Both the position numbers and the translations under genes were made by a program. 64,000 nucleotides of DNA. Origin: Acinetobacter gerneri DSM 14967 = CIP 107464 = MTCC 9824 (GTDB taxonomy: Bacteria > Pseudomonadota > Gammaproteobacteria > Pseudomonadales > Moraxellaceae). Of this stretch, positions 34,970 to 44,007 are shown one piece after another. The stretch spans positions 255,674-319,673 of the forward strand of contig NZ_KB849537.1 in the NCBI RefSeq assembly GCF_000368565.1, read 5' to 3'. Each line of letters begins with the position of its first letter. Within the stretch, counting starts at the first letter, position 1. The notes beneath the pieces are model-generated. The model was not told the origin of the DNA. It saw nothing but the letters and a program-made list of their open reading frames with translations, and made no database searches.

Positions 34970-36637
34970 TTATTTCGGGTCATTTTTCAAAGGGTCATCT
35001 GAACTAGTGCTATTTTCACCGGTTGATCCATAAGGATTATTGTGTTCAGAGTACTCTGATTCGACCGCATTACTGTCAGTGCTTAGCTGACTTTCTGTAG
35101 GTGATGGATCAGTTGTAGCTGTAGATTTTTCAGCGAGTGGATTGGGTTGATTTGCCTCTTTTTTGGCTTTATCAATCAATCCATTCAACACAGTTTCAGC
35201 AGGTTGACGACCACCTAAACCAAATGCCAAAGCAAAGGCAACTGCAACAGAACCCAAAGTTAAGCCAAATGCCAAATTGACAATGGAGTCAGCGATACCC
35301 ATCGCTCGCAGTCCCATGGCAATCACCAAGCCCATGATCAAAACACGGACCAAATTGCCTAGCCATCTTGAGCTATTGTATTCACCTCGTTGCACGATAT
35401 TTGCCACAAGATTTGCCAACCAAAAGCCGATCACCATAATGACCGCACCGAGCAAGATACTTGCACCAAACTGGATAAACATCGCAATCAAGACACTGAT
35501 TTGCTCGAAACCAAGTCGATTCGCCGCTTCCGAAACAGCAAAGAGCATAGTGAAAAATACGATCAAATATCCAATGATACAAGATACTTTCGTGTTGCCT
35601 AAAAAGCGCTGTACGTCCAATTTTGCAGGGATTTCATCAACACCAGTACCAGCCACCAGCTCTGAAACCAAACGAGCCACAAAGCGAGACACCACATAGG
35701 CCAAGATCAGGATCAATCCAGCAGCAATGATGTTTGGAATCGCATTCATGATTTGACCAAGCATCAAAGTGGCAGGCTCAGAAATCGCCTGTATACCGAG
35801 TGCTTCAAATGCGACAATCAATGCAGTGATAATGATAATGGCAAAAACAAATGAACCTAAAAATTTGGCAATACTGCCATTTTTAAACAAGCCAATCTTT
35901 TGTGCTTGAGACTGTAGATTGAGGCTATTGATCAGTCCTTCCACGATGCCACGGACAATTTTTGCCAAGATATAACCAACAAAAATAATAACCCCAGCAA
36001 TAAAGATATTGGGTAAATAGGAAATGGCTTCATTTACCATATTTTGCACAGGAACCAGTAAGCCTGTGAGTCCTAAAATAGACAGAACAATGGGTAAAAA
36101 TAGTAGTAAAATCAACCAATAAATAATTTCTGCAATATTTTCACTGATCGGACTTACACCAACGTCCGCACTCAATTTTTCATCCAATTGAGTTTTGGCT
36201 AAAACTCGAACCAAGCCTGCTCGTGCCAATCTTGCAGCGATCCAACCGATAAAAGCCACAATCACCGCTGCGATGATATTTGGTACAAAAATCAGAAATT
36301 GACCGATCATGTCACTTAAAGGAGCACTGACACTACTGATATTAAGAACATTCAATGCTGCGATCACAGCAAGGATTAAAACAAACCAAAAAACAAATTT
36401 TGAAACAATCGATTCATAATCAGGCACTTTCGACTGTGCCACAGTATGTCCTGCTGCACTTGAAAGATTGTGATTCGTATTTAATTTTTGTAGGAGCTTT
36501 TTTATGCCTGCTGCGACGATTAAAGCAATAATCCAACCCACGATTAAAATGAGTACGGCAGCAATAATGGGATGAAATTGATCCCAGTAGTACATAAAAT
36601 CTAGTCCCCTCGGGTCTCCAGTAAAATATCCGTTCAT
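34970..36637 (-). CDS. CmpX-like mechanosensitive-channel-family membrane protein
   Basis: 555 residues. It has several repeats of the TM-helix type (PF05552 pattern): paired helices ending in conserved G-x-x-A stretches, for example PIIAAVLILIVGWIIALIVA, IAAVIVAFIGWIAARLARA and FIAGVIIFVGYILAKIVRG. The C-terminal core GSVAVAFALAFGLGGRQPAE resembles an MscS-type pore and beta segment. The last 80 residues are Ser/Thr/Asp/Pro-rich and probably disordered in the cytoplasm. In Pseudomonas CmpX affects membrane-tension response and c-di-GMP signalling; that role here is inferred. GAGGTG precedes the ATG. Confidence 0.82.
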   Translation of the reverse strand: MNGYFTGDPRGLDFMYYWDQFHPIIAAVLILIVGWIIALIVAAGIKKLLQKLNTNHNLSSAAGHTVAQSKVPDYESIVSKFVFWFVLILAVIAALNVLNISSVSAPLSDMIGQFLIFVPNIIAAVIVAFIGWIAARLARAGLVRVLAKTQLDEKLSADVGVSPISENIAEIIYWLILLLFLPIVLSILGLTGLLVPVQNMVNEAISYLPNIFIAGVIIFVGYILAKIVRGIVEGLINSLNLQSQAQKIGLFKNGSIAKFLGSFVFAIIIITALIVAFEALGIQAISEPATLMLGQIMNAIPNIIAAGLILILAYVVSRFVARLVSELVAGTGVDEIPAKLDVQRFLGNTKVSCIIGYLIVFFTMLFAVSEAANRLGFEQISVLIAMFIQFGASILLGAVIMVIGFWLANLVANIVQRGEYNSSRWLGNLVRVLIMGLVIAMGLRAMGIADSIVNLAFGLTLGSVAVAFALAFGLGGRQPAETVLNGLIDKAKKEANQPNPLAEKSTATTDPSPTESQLSTDSNAVESEYSEHNNPYGSTGENSTSSDDPLKNDPK

Positions 36638-36965
36638 TTTTCACCTCTTGTTATGTTCTGTTTTTAACAAGCAAGTCAAGCAACTTGTTCTTTATAAATT
36701 GGATAATTTATATTCAATATTATTGAAAAAGTATATTTTTTAAGCAACATAAGACTGCATAACTACTACAAAAATGAGCGTGAATAGAAAAACGCTACTG
36801 AATGATGCAAAAAAGCCTTAGCAATTGCTAAGGCTGTTGGTGGAATATTCTAGAAATCGTCATGCCATTTAGAGGAACATGAACTGAAAATTGCAGCTGA
36901 TGTATCACTTTACACTCAGTATTTTGTGAATAAACATCTCGCTACGCTTGAAATGGTGCTTCATA
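36638..36965. other. intergenic region between CmpX-like gene and the 48-residue gene
   Basis: 328 bases. Apart from the palindromic terminator at 36808-36836 I see nothing in it. Confidence 0.6.
36808..36836 (-). terminator. palindromic intrinsic terminator
   Basis: AGCCTTAGC-AATT-GCTAAGGCT with a T-run on the minus strand, 130 bases after the stop of the 48-residue gene. Confidence 0.75.
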
Positions 36966-37112
36966 TTATTTAGCCCAGTCAGCAACCATATACATAAGCA
37001 TCGCAAATAAGAATAAGCCTACAAGAATCAGCATATACACTGGCAAACGGCGTTTTTGTTGAATCTCTTCCCTGCTGGTCACATGAGAAGGACGGCTGAA
37101 ATCATGTTGCAT
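36966..37112 (-). CDS. 48-residue single-pass membrane protein
   Basis: An ATG at 37112 follows AGAGAGGTGCTT, a good ribosome site, and opens 48 codons. The first 25 residues are polar and basic (MQHDFSRPSH, then VTSREEIQQKRR), followed by one strong membrane helix (VYMLILVGLFLFAMLMYMVA) and a short WAK end. Positive charges before the helix predict an inner-membrane protein with a cytoplasmic N terminus. It has its own terminator. No family recognised. The size is below usual gene-calling cutoffs. Confidence 0.7.
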   Translation of the reverse strand: MQHDFSRPSHVTSREEIQQKRRLPVYMLILVGLFLFAMLMYMVADWAK

Positions 37113-37302
37113 AAGCACCTCTCTAATTTATTAATATTCGATTGGTGAATTTTTATACTACGCCTGATTGATCCTTTTGTGTGTATACATTTGTTATGAG
37201 AATTTTACAGCAGATTTGCTCCTAACAAATTCAAAGCACAGAACAACATATTAAGATCTAACTAGGCTATAATGTCGTCCCTCATTTTAGATCTTGATTT
37301 TT

Positions 37303-37725
37303 ATGTCATATCAAAGGCAAGCTGTTTCTTTGGATCTGGATACAGATGTCACTCATCAATGCACTTTGCATACCACTCGCGATGGTCATCTTATTGGTAT
37401 CATTGAGTTTAGTAAGCCAAGTTATGCTTTGAAATGGGGAGATTTAGAATATTTTCGTCGTCGTACCGAGGAATTTTCGGTGATGCCGTTTCCTGATTGT
37501 ATCAATGCGATGGTGATTGATATCCGTGATGTAAAACCTTTTGTAGACAACGATGTGCCGATTATCCCGTGGCGTTTACTTGAGGAAGAATGTCCAATAC
37601 GTTTAGTTGTTCCCCAAGAACGTCTTGAATACTATGCAGGTTTTTTTGAGCCGACTTGGCTCACCAGTGATACTGAAATTGCCATCCAAGAACTGCGCGA
37701 GTTTATGGATATGTTTGTCCATTAA
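37303..37725 (+). CDS. hypothetical cytoplasmic protein
   Basis: 140 residues from ATG 37303 (a TTG three codons earlier is possible). No signal or membrane helix. It contains mixed alpha/beta sequence with blocks such as GHLIGIIEFSKPSYALKWGDLEYF and CPIRLVVPQERLEYYAGFFEPTW. The alternating strand-helix layout is loosely like STAS or SpoIIAA domains, but no defining motif is visible. Function unknown. It is monocistronic, ended by a bidirectional terminator shared with the GST gene. Confidence 0.6.
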   Translation: MSYQRQAVSLDLDTDVTHQCTLHTTRDGHLIGIIEFSKPSYALKWGDLEYFRRRTEEFSVMPFPDCINAMVIDIRDVKPFVDNDVPIIPWRLLEEECPIRLVVPQERLEYYAGFFEPTWLTSDTEIAIQELREFMDMFVH

Positions 37726-37739
37726 GCCCTAATATCTAT

Positions 37740-37781
37740 AAAAAACCCACCTATGCTCAATCATCTGGTGGGTTTTTTATA
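37740..37781. terminator. bidirectional intrinsic terminator
   Basis: Stem AAACCCACC / GGTGGGTTT with a 15-base loop, A-run and T-run on either side. Confidence 0.8.
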
Positions 37782-37799
37782 GATCTATTTTTACAAAAA

Positions 37800-38408
37800 T
37801 CAAAGGGCTAAATTTTGATAGACTGTTTGTTGCATCGAATCTCTTTGTTGCATTTTTTCAAACCATTGATATAAATCTGAAAATTCATTTTTCCATATAT
37901 CATTGGGAAACCTAAAACTGATATAGTCTAAAAAACAAGCGACAGCAATCGCACCAATCGTTATACCCTCCGCAAAATCTTCCAAATGTTTTGCAAGCCA
38001 GTTCAGACTACTTTGTCTTGTTTCAATAAATCTTTGAATCATTTTCAAAGACTGTTCTTGTTCAGGCTTTTGATATTCAGCATATAAGCGACCTATGGCG
38101 GCCATTGCACCATCTGCCAAAGCCTGCAAACGCATGTCTTTAAAATAATGCACACGTTCGATCGGATATAAACTTTTCTTTTCACGTAAAGAGTTGAGAT
38201 ATTCACAAATCAATACAGATTCAAAAAGTACTTCTTTATGATTGAGTACCAAAGTCGGAACTTTACACAATGGATTGAGTTTGCGTAATTCTGGATCAGC
38301 CCATGGATTGATAAGGATCAAATCAACTTGATCTTGTAGTTCTAATTCAAGAATCGCCACTCGAACTTTCCGAGCAAAAGGTGATGTTGGTGAATAATAT
38401 AATTTCAT
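37800..38408 (-). CDS. glutathione S-transferase family protein
   Basis: 202 residues from ATG 38408, behind GGGAGAGTGGAA. The N-terminal thioredoxin-like domain begins MKLYYSPTSPFARKVRV; the serine of the SPF segment is the likely glutathione-activating residue. CKVPTLVLNHKEVLFESVLICEYL holds the cis-proline and the E-S glutathione contact. The C-terminal domain is all-alpha (about 85-200). It may conjugate or reduce small electrophiles in the cytoplasm; the substrate is unknown. Convergent with the 140-residue gene and divergent from the MBL hydrolase gene. Confidence 0.88.
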   Translation of the reverse strand: MKLYYSPTSPFARKVRVAILELELQDQVDLILINPWADPELRKLNPLCKVPTLVLNHKEVLFESVLICEYLNSLREKKSLYPIERVHYFKDMRLQALADGAMAAIGRLYAEYQKPEQEQSLKMIQRFIETRQSSLNWLAKHLEDFAEGITIGAIAVACFLDYISFRFPNDIWKNEFSDLYQWFEKMQQRDSMQQTVYQNLAL

Positions 38409-38566
38409 TTCCACTCTCCCCAAGTCAGCTGTTCATCTTCTGGTCAAAACTTGCTAACTATCCTTAAAATTATTATTAAAGTCAGTGCAAAGGAGCGATT
38501 ACAATTTTACTCAATTGCCTATTTTATAAACATTGGTCTATCTATAAAATTACTGTATAACGTTGG

Positions 38567-39406
38567 ATGAATGTATCTCAAGTAAAATTTTATATGATTT
38601 ACAATATTTATCATCTTCATTGTGGAACAATGTGCCCCGTTTGTGCACCACTTTTTGGACAAAGAGGCTTAAAAGCCAATATCATTTGTCATTGTTTATT
38701 GGTTGAAACTGACCGTGGTTTGGTCTTGATTGATACTGGGCTTGGTATACAAGATTATTTACATACAAAAAAACGCCTTGGTGCAGTGCTCAATCGCTTT
38801 GGTGCAATCAAATCTGATCTGACTTTGACCGCTATCGCGCAAATCCAGCAGTTAGGCTTCAAACCTTCTGATGTAAAACATATATTGGTCAGTCACTTAG
38901 ACTTTGACCATGCAGGAGGAATTTCAGATTTTCCAAATGCCACCATTCATATCTTGTCCAATGAGTTCAATGCAGCCCAAAAAATTTCTGCATTAAATAA
39001 ACTGCGCTATCGTCCAAAACAGTTTAAAAATCATCGTTATTGGAACTTTTTAGAATTAGAAAAAGGTGAAAATTGGTTTAATTTTTCACGTGTGCAAGGC
39101 TTAAATATTTTTGCTGATGAAATTTTACTAATCCCATTACTCGGGCATACCGAAGGACATTGTGGTATTGCGATAAAACGTGAAAATGGTTGGTTATTTT
39201 TCTGCGGTGATGCGTACTATTCACATCTAGAGCTTGATCCGAGCAATAAATTGCCAATTTTAGAACGTACAGAAAAGATATTGGCAGCCAATAATAGCCA
39301 AAGAATGAAATCCTTGGCCGATATCCAAGCACTTGCAGCAAATCAATCAAATATTGAAATTATATGTGCGCATGACCCTAAAGATTTATCTCGATTTTTA
39401 ACTTAA
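38567..39406 (+). CDS. metallo-beta-lactamase-fold hydrolase
   Basis: 279 residues. The zinc-binding motif HxHxDH appears as SHLDFDHAGG (about 108-117), and LGHTEGHCG supplies a later histidine (about 195). FFCGDAYY gives the bridging aspartate. The opening YNIYHLHCGTMCP is similar to AHL-lactonase-like members, but that is not enough to assign lactonase activity. Cytoplasmic, no signal. An internal ATG at residue 10 is an alternative start. It is followed after 37 bases by a lipoprotein phosphatase in the same direction. Confidence 0.8.
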   Translation: MNVSQVKFYMIYNIYHLHCGTMCPVCAPLFGQRGLKANIICHCLLVETDRGLVLIDTGLGIQDYLHTKKRLGAVLNRFGAIKSDLTLTAIAQIQQLGFKPSDVKHILVSHLDFDHAGGISDFPNATIHILSNEFNAAQKISALNKLRYRPKQFKNHRYWNFLELEKGENWFNFSRVQGLNIFADEILLIPLLGHTEGHCGIAIKRENGWLFFCGDAYYSHLELDPSNKLPILERTEKILAANNSQRMKSLADIQALAANQSNIEIICAHDPKDLSRFLT

Positions 39407-39443
39407 TTTTTTACTTTTTTGCTTTATAAATAGACTGATTAAA

Positions 39444-40034
39444 ATGAATAAAATTTACATTTCTCTTGGCTGTGCCCTGCTCCTTAATCTGCAACTCTCA
39501 GGCTGTATCAGTACTTCGGCTTTGCCTGATGAACAAAGACCTAGAACTTGGGCACATGTAGTCTCAAAACCACATAATTTTTATCAAGTTTCCGAACATG
39601 TTTATCGTAGCGAACAGCCTTCAGGAGATGTGTTAGCGCTTTTAAGACAACAAAATATTCAAATGGTGATCAATCTACGTGCCAGTAATTTAGATGCACA
39701 GGTTTTACAATCGATCGCTCATATACAAATGGTGCATATCCCAATCAATACATGGTCGATCAGCCGTGAAGAATTATTGCAAGTCATGCAAAGCATTGAA
39801 AAGGCAAAACAACAAAATAAAAATGTTCTTATCCATTGTTATCATGGCTCGGATCGTACAGGGGCAAGTGTCGCCATGTACCGCATTATTTTTGAAAATT
39901 GGTCAAGAGAAGATGCACTCAATGAAATGAAACATGGTGGCTACGGTTTCCACCCGATTTGGTTCAATATCGAAAAACTTTTTAGCCCTGAAAATATAAA
40001 ATGGATTCGAAATCAGCTTTCAAATCCATCTTAA
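39444..40034 (+). CDS. tyrosine/dual-specificity phosphatase-like lipoprotein
   Basis: 196 residues. Lipoprotein signal with LLNLQLSGC, lipidated at Cys21. The catalytic loop HCYHGSDRTG (about 131-140) is the C-x5-R signature of cysteine phosphatases. VYRSEQPSG near 53 and INLRASNLD near 75 match the small DSP/PTP-NADK-like group. The aspartate general acid is not certain. Being lipid-anchored and exported, it could act on periplasmic phospho-compounds. It probably shares a transcript with the MBL hydrolase. Convergent with the SPOR gene. Confidence 0.82.
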   Translation: MNKIYISLGCALLLNLQLSGCISTSALPDEQRPRTWAHVVSKPHNFYQVSEHVYRSEQPSGDVLALLRQQNIQMVINLRASNLDAQVLQSIAHIQMVHIPINTWSISREELLQVMQSIEKAKQQNKNVLIHCYHGSDRTGASVAMYRIIFENWSREDALNEMKHGGYGFHPIWFNIEKLFSPENIKWIRNQLSNPS

Positions 40035-40065
40035 AGTTTCGCAAAAATGCTTTTGAACGTCTTGC

Positions 40066-41031
40066 TTAACGTTGATCGAGTGGCACCCAATCAATCACCC
40101 ATGCAGACTTCATTCCTAAGCTTGCATCACTCGTGATCTTTTTGCGTGCCGCATCTGCTGTGGCACGATCTTTCGAAGGACCGACCATGATACGGATCCC
40201 TTTTGACGTCGGGCTTTTCGTTACTTTATAGCCTTTAGCTCGCAATTTTGCTGCAACAGCATCTGCATTGGCTTGGTTAGCTGCCAACGCAACTTGTACC
40301 ATCCATTGACGATCGCCATTTTCCAAAAGATCACGGGCTTTTTCAGCTTCTGCTTTTTTCTTAGCAGCTTCTGCTTTTTGAGCTGCAGCTTTTTTCTCAG
40401 CAGCGGCTTTCTTATCTGCTTCAGCTTTCTTATCAGCCTCAGCCTTTTTCTGTGCAGCGAGTTTTTCTTTATGATCTTTTTCAGCATCAGCCTCTGCTTT
40501 GCGTTTGGCTTCATCTGCTTTACGTTTCTTTTCTGCTTCTGCGGTAGCTTGTAAACGCTTCTGCTCAGCTAACTTTTTTTCATTGTCGCTATTTTTATTT
40601 TGTTGTGCTGTCTTTGTGTCATCTGCTTTAGATTTGTCAGTCAAATCTTTAGGAGGAATGTTGTCTGAACTTTCTTGTGCAGCGAGTTTTCTAGCATTAC
40701 GCGCAGCATATTCTTCTGCAGCTTTTTGAGCAGCAGCTGCTTCTGCTTGTTGCTGTAAACGTAGAAACTCAGCAGCTTTGGCTTCTTGCTCAGCAACCGC
40801 TTTTTCACGATTACGCTTTTGTTCCTCAAGCAAACGTTTTTCAGTGGCAACATCCACTGTCAAACCTTGTCCTGAAGTCTGAGAAGTTTGTTGATTTTGC
40901 TGTACATTTGCAGAAGGAGCGACATCAGTTTTTTGATGCATTTCTTCGTTGCCTTTTAGGAGCAATGCCGCCAATAGCGCACCACCACCTAATAAAACAA
41001 CGCCACCCATCCAGCGTTGTTTGTTATTCAT
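40066..41031 (-). CDS. SPOR-domain protein (DedD-like)
   Basis: 321 residues from the ATG at 41031, which shares ATGA with the folC stop; an ATG two codons earlier is also possible. One N-terminal membrane helix (MGGVVLLGGGALLAALLL, about 8-25), a periplasmic Lys/Ala/Glu-rich repetitive region (about 85-235, with AEADKKAEADKKAA type repeats) predicted to be a long helix or coiled coil, and a C-terminal SPOR domain (about 245-315, MVQVALAANQANADAVAAKLRAKGYKV type). SPOR domains bind denuded glycan strands at the division septum. Position after folC matches dedD in E. coli. Last gene of the trpA-accD-folC operon. Confidence 0.85.
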   Translation of the reverse strand: MNNKQRWMGGVVLLGGGALLAALLLKGNEEMHQKTDVAPSANVQQNQQTSQTSGQGLTVDVATEKRLLEEQKRNREKAVAEQEAKAAEFLRLQQQAEAAAAQKAAEEYAARNARKLAAQESSDNIPPKDLTDKSKADDTKTAQQNKNSDNEKKLAEQKRLQATAEAEKKRKADEAKRKAEADAEKDHKEKLAAQKKAEADKKAEADKKAAAEKKAAAQKAEAAKKKAEAEKARDLLENGDRQWMVQVALAANQANADAVAAKLRAKGYKVTKSPTSKGIRIMVGPSKDRATADAARKKITSDASLGMKSAWVIDWVPLDQR

Positions 41032-42314
41032 TGACATTCTTCTAGATACTCCCAGACCGCTTCTAAGGTATGAAACGAACCACACACCAAAATCAGCTGA
41101 TTATTTTTTGTAGACTCAAGCGCTGATTGAAATGCTGCTTGTACATTTTCAAATTGTTGCACCGTTTCCCCTGCTAATGCGGATGTCAGTTGCTCCAACG
41201 GTGCTGCACGTGCAACAGTCAATGGTGCAATTTTCCACATTAATACAGTATTTTTCAATAAGTTGACGACAGAATTTATATCTTTATCTGCCAACATTGA
41301 AAAAACGGCGACGACTTCTGTGTATTGTTTATTGTATTCTAAGAATTTTCGCAATTGCTTTAACAAAAATTCAACACCATGCGGATTATGTCCAGCATCA
41401 AAAATCACAGTTTTTTCTTGGATTTTCCGAACTTCAAAACGACCTTGTAACTTAGCATTTAAGATCCCTTGGGCAATTGCCTCTTGAGATACTTTTAGTC
41501 CGCTCAATAAAATCGCAGCCACTGCTGTAGAAATATTTTCTAGAGCCAAAGCACCCAATGGCAATTTTAAAGTAAGACCTGAGCTTGCAAAATTCCAAGA
41601 TTGTCCATCTTCGGCATAATCATAAAAGAAATCCCGATTTGCCACATGAAGCTTAGCACCGCATTGTTGCGCTTTATTTTCAATCGCTTTCGGAAGTTCT
41701 TGAATGCCCCCAAAAATCACGGGAATATTGGGACGGATGATTCCTGCTTTTTCAAAAGCAATTTTTTCAATGGTATCGCCTAGCCAATCTGTATGATCTA
41801 GACCGATATTGGTGATCACAGCTACATTTGGATCAATCACATTGACCACATCTAAGCGACCGCCAAGTCCTACTTCTAAGACCCAAACATCACATTGTTG
41901 TTGTTTAAAAATAATAAAAGCAGCCAAAGTGGTAGCTTCAAAAAAGGATAGGCTTAAATCACACGCGCGACGCGCTTGATCGACTTGAACAAAAGCATCA
42001 ATTAATGTTTGATCATCGACTTCAATACCAGCCAATTTGACCCGTTCATTGAAACGATAAATATGTGGGGATTGATACAACCCAACATTGAAACCTTGTG
42101 CATTTAAAATAGCAGCAAGTGTTGTGGTAGTTGAACCCTTACCATTGGTGCCTGCAACAGTAATCACTTTGGCATTTGGCTGAGTTACACCGAGATACTC
42201 TGCAACAGGAATGACCCGCTCTAAGCCTAAATCAATTCCTGTAACATGAACATGGCCCCAATAATCGAGCCATGTTTGTAGATGATCAGATTTTAATGGT
42301 GCTGTGTTATTCAA
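41028..42314 (-). CDS. folC: bifunctional dihydrofolate/folylpolyglutamate synthase
   Basis: 428 residues, the usual FolC length. The ATP-binding loop is VITVAGTNGKGSTTTTLAAIL (about 36-56). The Mur-ligase-like core follows, with LEVGLGGRLDVVNVI (about 148) and ITNIGLDHTDWLG (about 165). KIQEKTVIFDAGHNPHG near 310 begins the C-terminal domain. It adds glutamate to dihydropteroate and folates in the cytoplasm. The start overlaps the accD stop by four bases (ATGA) and its stop overlaps the SPOR start by four bases, so translation is coupled. Confidence 0.95.
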   Translation of the reverse strand: MNNTAPLKSDHLQTWLDYWGHVHVTGIDLGLERVIPVAEYLGVTQPNAKVITVAGTNGKGSTTTTLAAILNAQGFNVGLYQSPHIYRFNERVKLAGIEVDDQTLIDAFVQVDQARRACDLSLSFFEATTLAAFIIFKQQQCDVWVLEVGLGGRLDVVNVIDPNVAVITNIGLDHTDWLGDTIEKIAFEKAGIIRPNIPVIFGGIQELPKAIENKAQQCGAKLHVANRDFFYDYAEDGQSWNFASSGLTLKLPLGALALENISTAVAAILLSGLKVSQEAIAQGILNAKLQGRFEVRKIQEKTVIFDAGHNPHGVEFLLKQLRKFLEYNKQYTEVVAVFSMLADKDINSVVNLLKNTVLMWKIAPLTVARAAPLEQLTSALAGETVQQFENVQAAFQSALESTKNNQLILVCGSFHTLEAVWEYLEECQ

Positions 42315-43207
42315 GATACGTTCATCAATTTCGCTACAATACGATATACAGTATCACGTAATGCATGACGATGGACAATTTGATCGACCACACCATGATC
42401 AAGCAAGAATTCAGCACGTTGGAACGGCTCTTCAAGTTTTTCACGTACAGTTTGTTCGATCACGCGTTTGCCCGCAAAACCGATCATTGCCTTAGGTTCA
42501 GCAATGTGTACGTCACCTAACATCGCAAGTGAAGCAGTTACACCACCGTAAACAGGATGAGTCAATACCACGATATATGGAAGACGTGCATCTTTCAATT
42601 TTTGGATTGCAGCAGAAGTACGCGCCATTTGCATCAAAGACAACATGCCTTCTTGCATACGTGCACCACCTGAAGCGGCAAAACAAATCAGTGGTTGTTT
42701 ATCTTTGATTGCTTTTTCGGCAGCTTGTACAAAACGGTCACCAACAACGGTACCCATTGAACCACCCATGAAGTCAAATTCAAAAGCACAAGCAACCATT
42801 GGGATATTTTTAATTGTCCCTTGCATCACTACAAGTGCTTCAGTTTCACCAGTTTTCTCTTGAGCATCTTTCATACGCTCAGGATATGGCTTGCTGTCTA
42901 CAAAATGCAAAGGATCTTTGGCGTGAAATTCTTGACCCATTTCAGTTTTAACTTGATCAAAGAACCAATTTAAACGATCACGCGCTTTCATTTTCAAATG
43001 TTCATCACATTGTGGACAAACATAAGCATTGAATGACATCGCAGTACGTGTCACCAAAGCATGACATTCAGGGCATTCAATCGTTGGTTCTGTAAATGTC
43101 GCCTTAATCGTTTCTTTTGCATCTGGTACATGGATGCTCGGAATCGGGCGATCTGTCCAAGGTGTCGATGGGCTAAGGATTTTCCCTGATTTCACTTCTT
43201 GATTCAT
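42311..43207 (-). CDS. accD: acetyl-CoA carboxylase carboxyltransferase subunit beta
   Basis: 298 residues. The N-terminal zinc ribbon is CPECH...CPQC (about 41-63). The carboxyltransferase core follows with ASGGARMQEGMLSLMQMARTS and LTHPVYGGVTASLAMLGDVHIAEP. It pairs with AccA to move CO2 from carboxybiotin to acetyl-CoA, the first step of fatty-acid synthesis. It overlaps trpA by four bases upstream and folC by four bases downstream. The grouping with folC and a SPOR gene is known from many gamma-proteobacteria. Confidence 0.96.
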   Translation of the reverse strand: MNQEVKSGKILSPSTPWTDRPIPSIHVPDAKETIKATFTEPTIECPECHALVTRTAMSFNAYVCPQCDEHLKMKARDRLNWFFDQVKTEMGQEFHAKDPLHFVDSKPYPERMKDAQEKTGETEALVVMQGTIKNIPMVACAFEFDFMGGSMGTVVGDRFVQAAEKAIKDKQPLICFAASGGARMQEGMLSLMQMARTSAAIQKLKDARLPYIVVLTHPVYGGVTASLAMLGDVHIAEPKAMIGFAGKRVIEQTVREKLEEPFQRAEFLLDHGVVDQIVHRHALRDTVYRIVAKLMNVS

Positions 43208-44007
43208 ACTAACTCATCGAGCGCAGCTCGAAGCTCCTTGACTTTATTTACCGCATGTTCTACGGCTTGTTCTGGTGCTAAATTTGCAAATGGTTTTACA
43301 AATGCACTTCCGACAATCACAGCATCAGCCACACTGCCCATCGCCTTCGCTGAAGCAGCATCACTAATCCCAAATCCTACGCCAACAGGAATATCTGTCA
43401 CTTTCTTGATCTTTTCGATACGTGAAGCCGCATCAGCAGTATCTAAAGTTGCAGCGCCTGTCACACCTTTTAATGATACATAGTAAATAAAGCCACTCGC
43501 TTGATTGACTACGTGTTGAATACGTTGATCGGTTGAAGTCGGTGCAAGCAAGAAAATTTGATCCATTGCATACTTTTTCAGTACTACAGAAAGATCATGT
43601 GCTTCTTCTGGTGGTAGATCCACCAATAAAATACCGTCCACACCACATTCATGTGCAATCGATACAAATCGCTCATAGCCAATCACTTCGACAGGATTGA
43701 GATAACCCATCAAAACGACAGGAGTCGTTGTATCTTTTTCACGGAATGTTTTCACCATATTCAAGGCATCTAAGGTATTTGTTCCAGCAGCCAGAGCACG
43801 CTCAGCAGCAAGTGCAATCACTGGACCATCAGCCATAGGGTCGGAAAATGGTAATCCAAGTTCAATAACATCTACGCCCGCATCTACCATCTGATGTAAC
43901 AAAGGTACTGTTACTTGTGGCTGTGGGTCACCCGCCATAACATAAGAAACTAAAGCTTTACGCTTTTGTGATTTAAGCTCTGCAAAACGGGTAGCTAGAC
44001 GTGACAT
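43204..44007 (-). CDS. trpA: tryptophan synthase alpha subunit
   Basis: 267 residues. It cleaves indole-3-glycerol phosphate to indole and glyceraldehyde-3-phosphate. The catalytic glutamate lies in DVIELGLPFSDPMADGP (about 47-63), with the catalytic aspartate in the same segment. VLMGYLNPVEVIGYERF near 100 and GVGFGISDAASAKAMG near 212 (phosphate loop) are diagnostic. The partner trpB is not next to it: upstream are 486 non-coding bases and an AraC-type gene. First gene of the trpA-accD-folC-SPOR operon. Confidence 0.96.
   Translation of the reverse strand: MSRLATRFAELKSQKRKALVSYVMAGDPQPQVTVPLLHQMVDAGVDVIELGLPFSDPMADGPVIALAAERALAAGTNTLDALNMVKTFREKDTTTPVVLMGYLNPVEVIGYERFVSIAHECGVDGILLVDLPPEEAHDLSVVLKKYAMDQIFLLAPTSTDQRIQHVVNQASGFIYYVSLKGVTGAATLDTADAASRIEKIKKVTDIPVGVGFGISDAASAKAMGSVADAVIVGSAFVKPFANLAPEQAVEHAVNKVKELRAALDELV

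Noticed and set aside
35277-35699. Plus-strand open frame of 140 codons inside the CmpX-like gene
   Set aside because: It is antisense to a well-supported membrane protein, has no ribosome site, and its Thr/Lys/Pro-rich product is what antisense of hydrophobic codons gives.
38567-39406. AHL lactonase (quorum quenching) assignment
   Set aside because: The MBL fold is clear but the lactonase-specific residues cannot be confirmed by eye.
40273-40554. Plus-strand open frame rich in Phe, Ser and Cys opposite the SPOR gene
   Set aside because: It arises from the complement of Lys/Ala/Glu repeats; no independent support.
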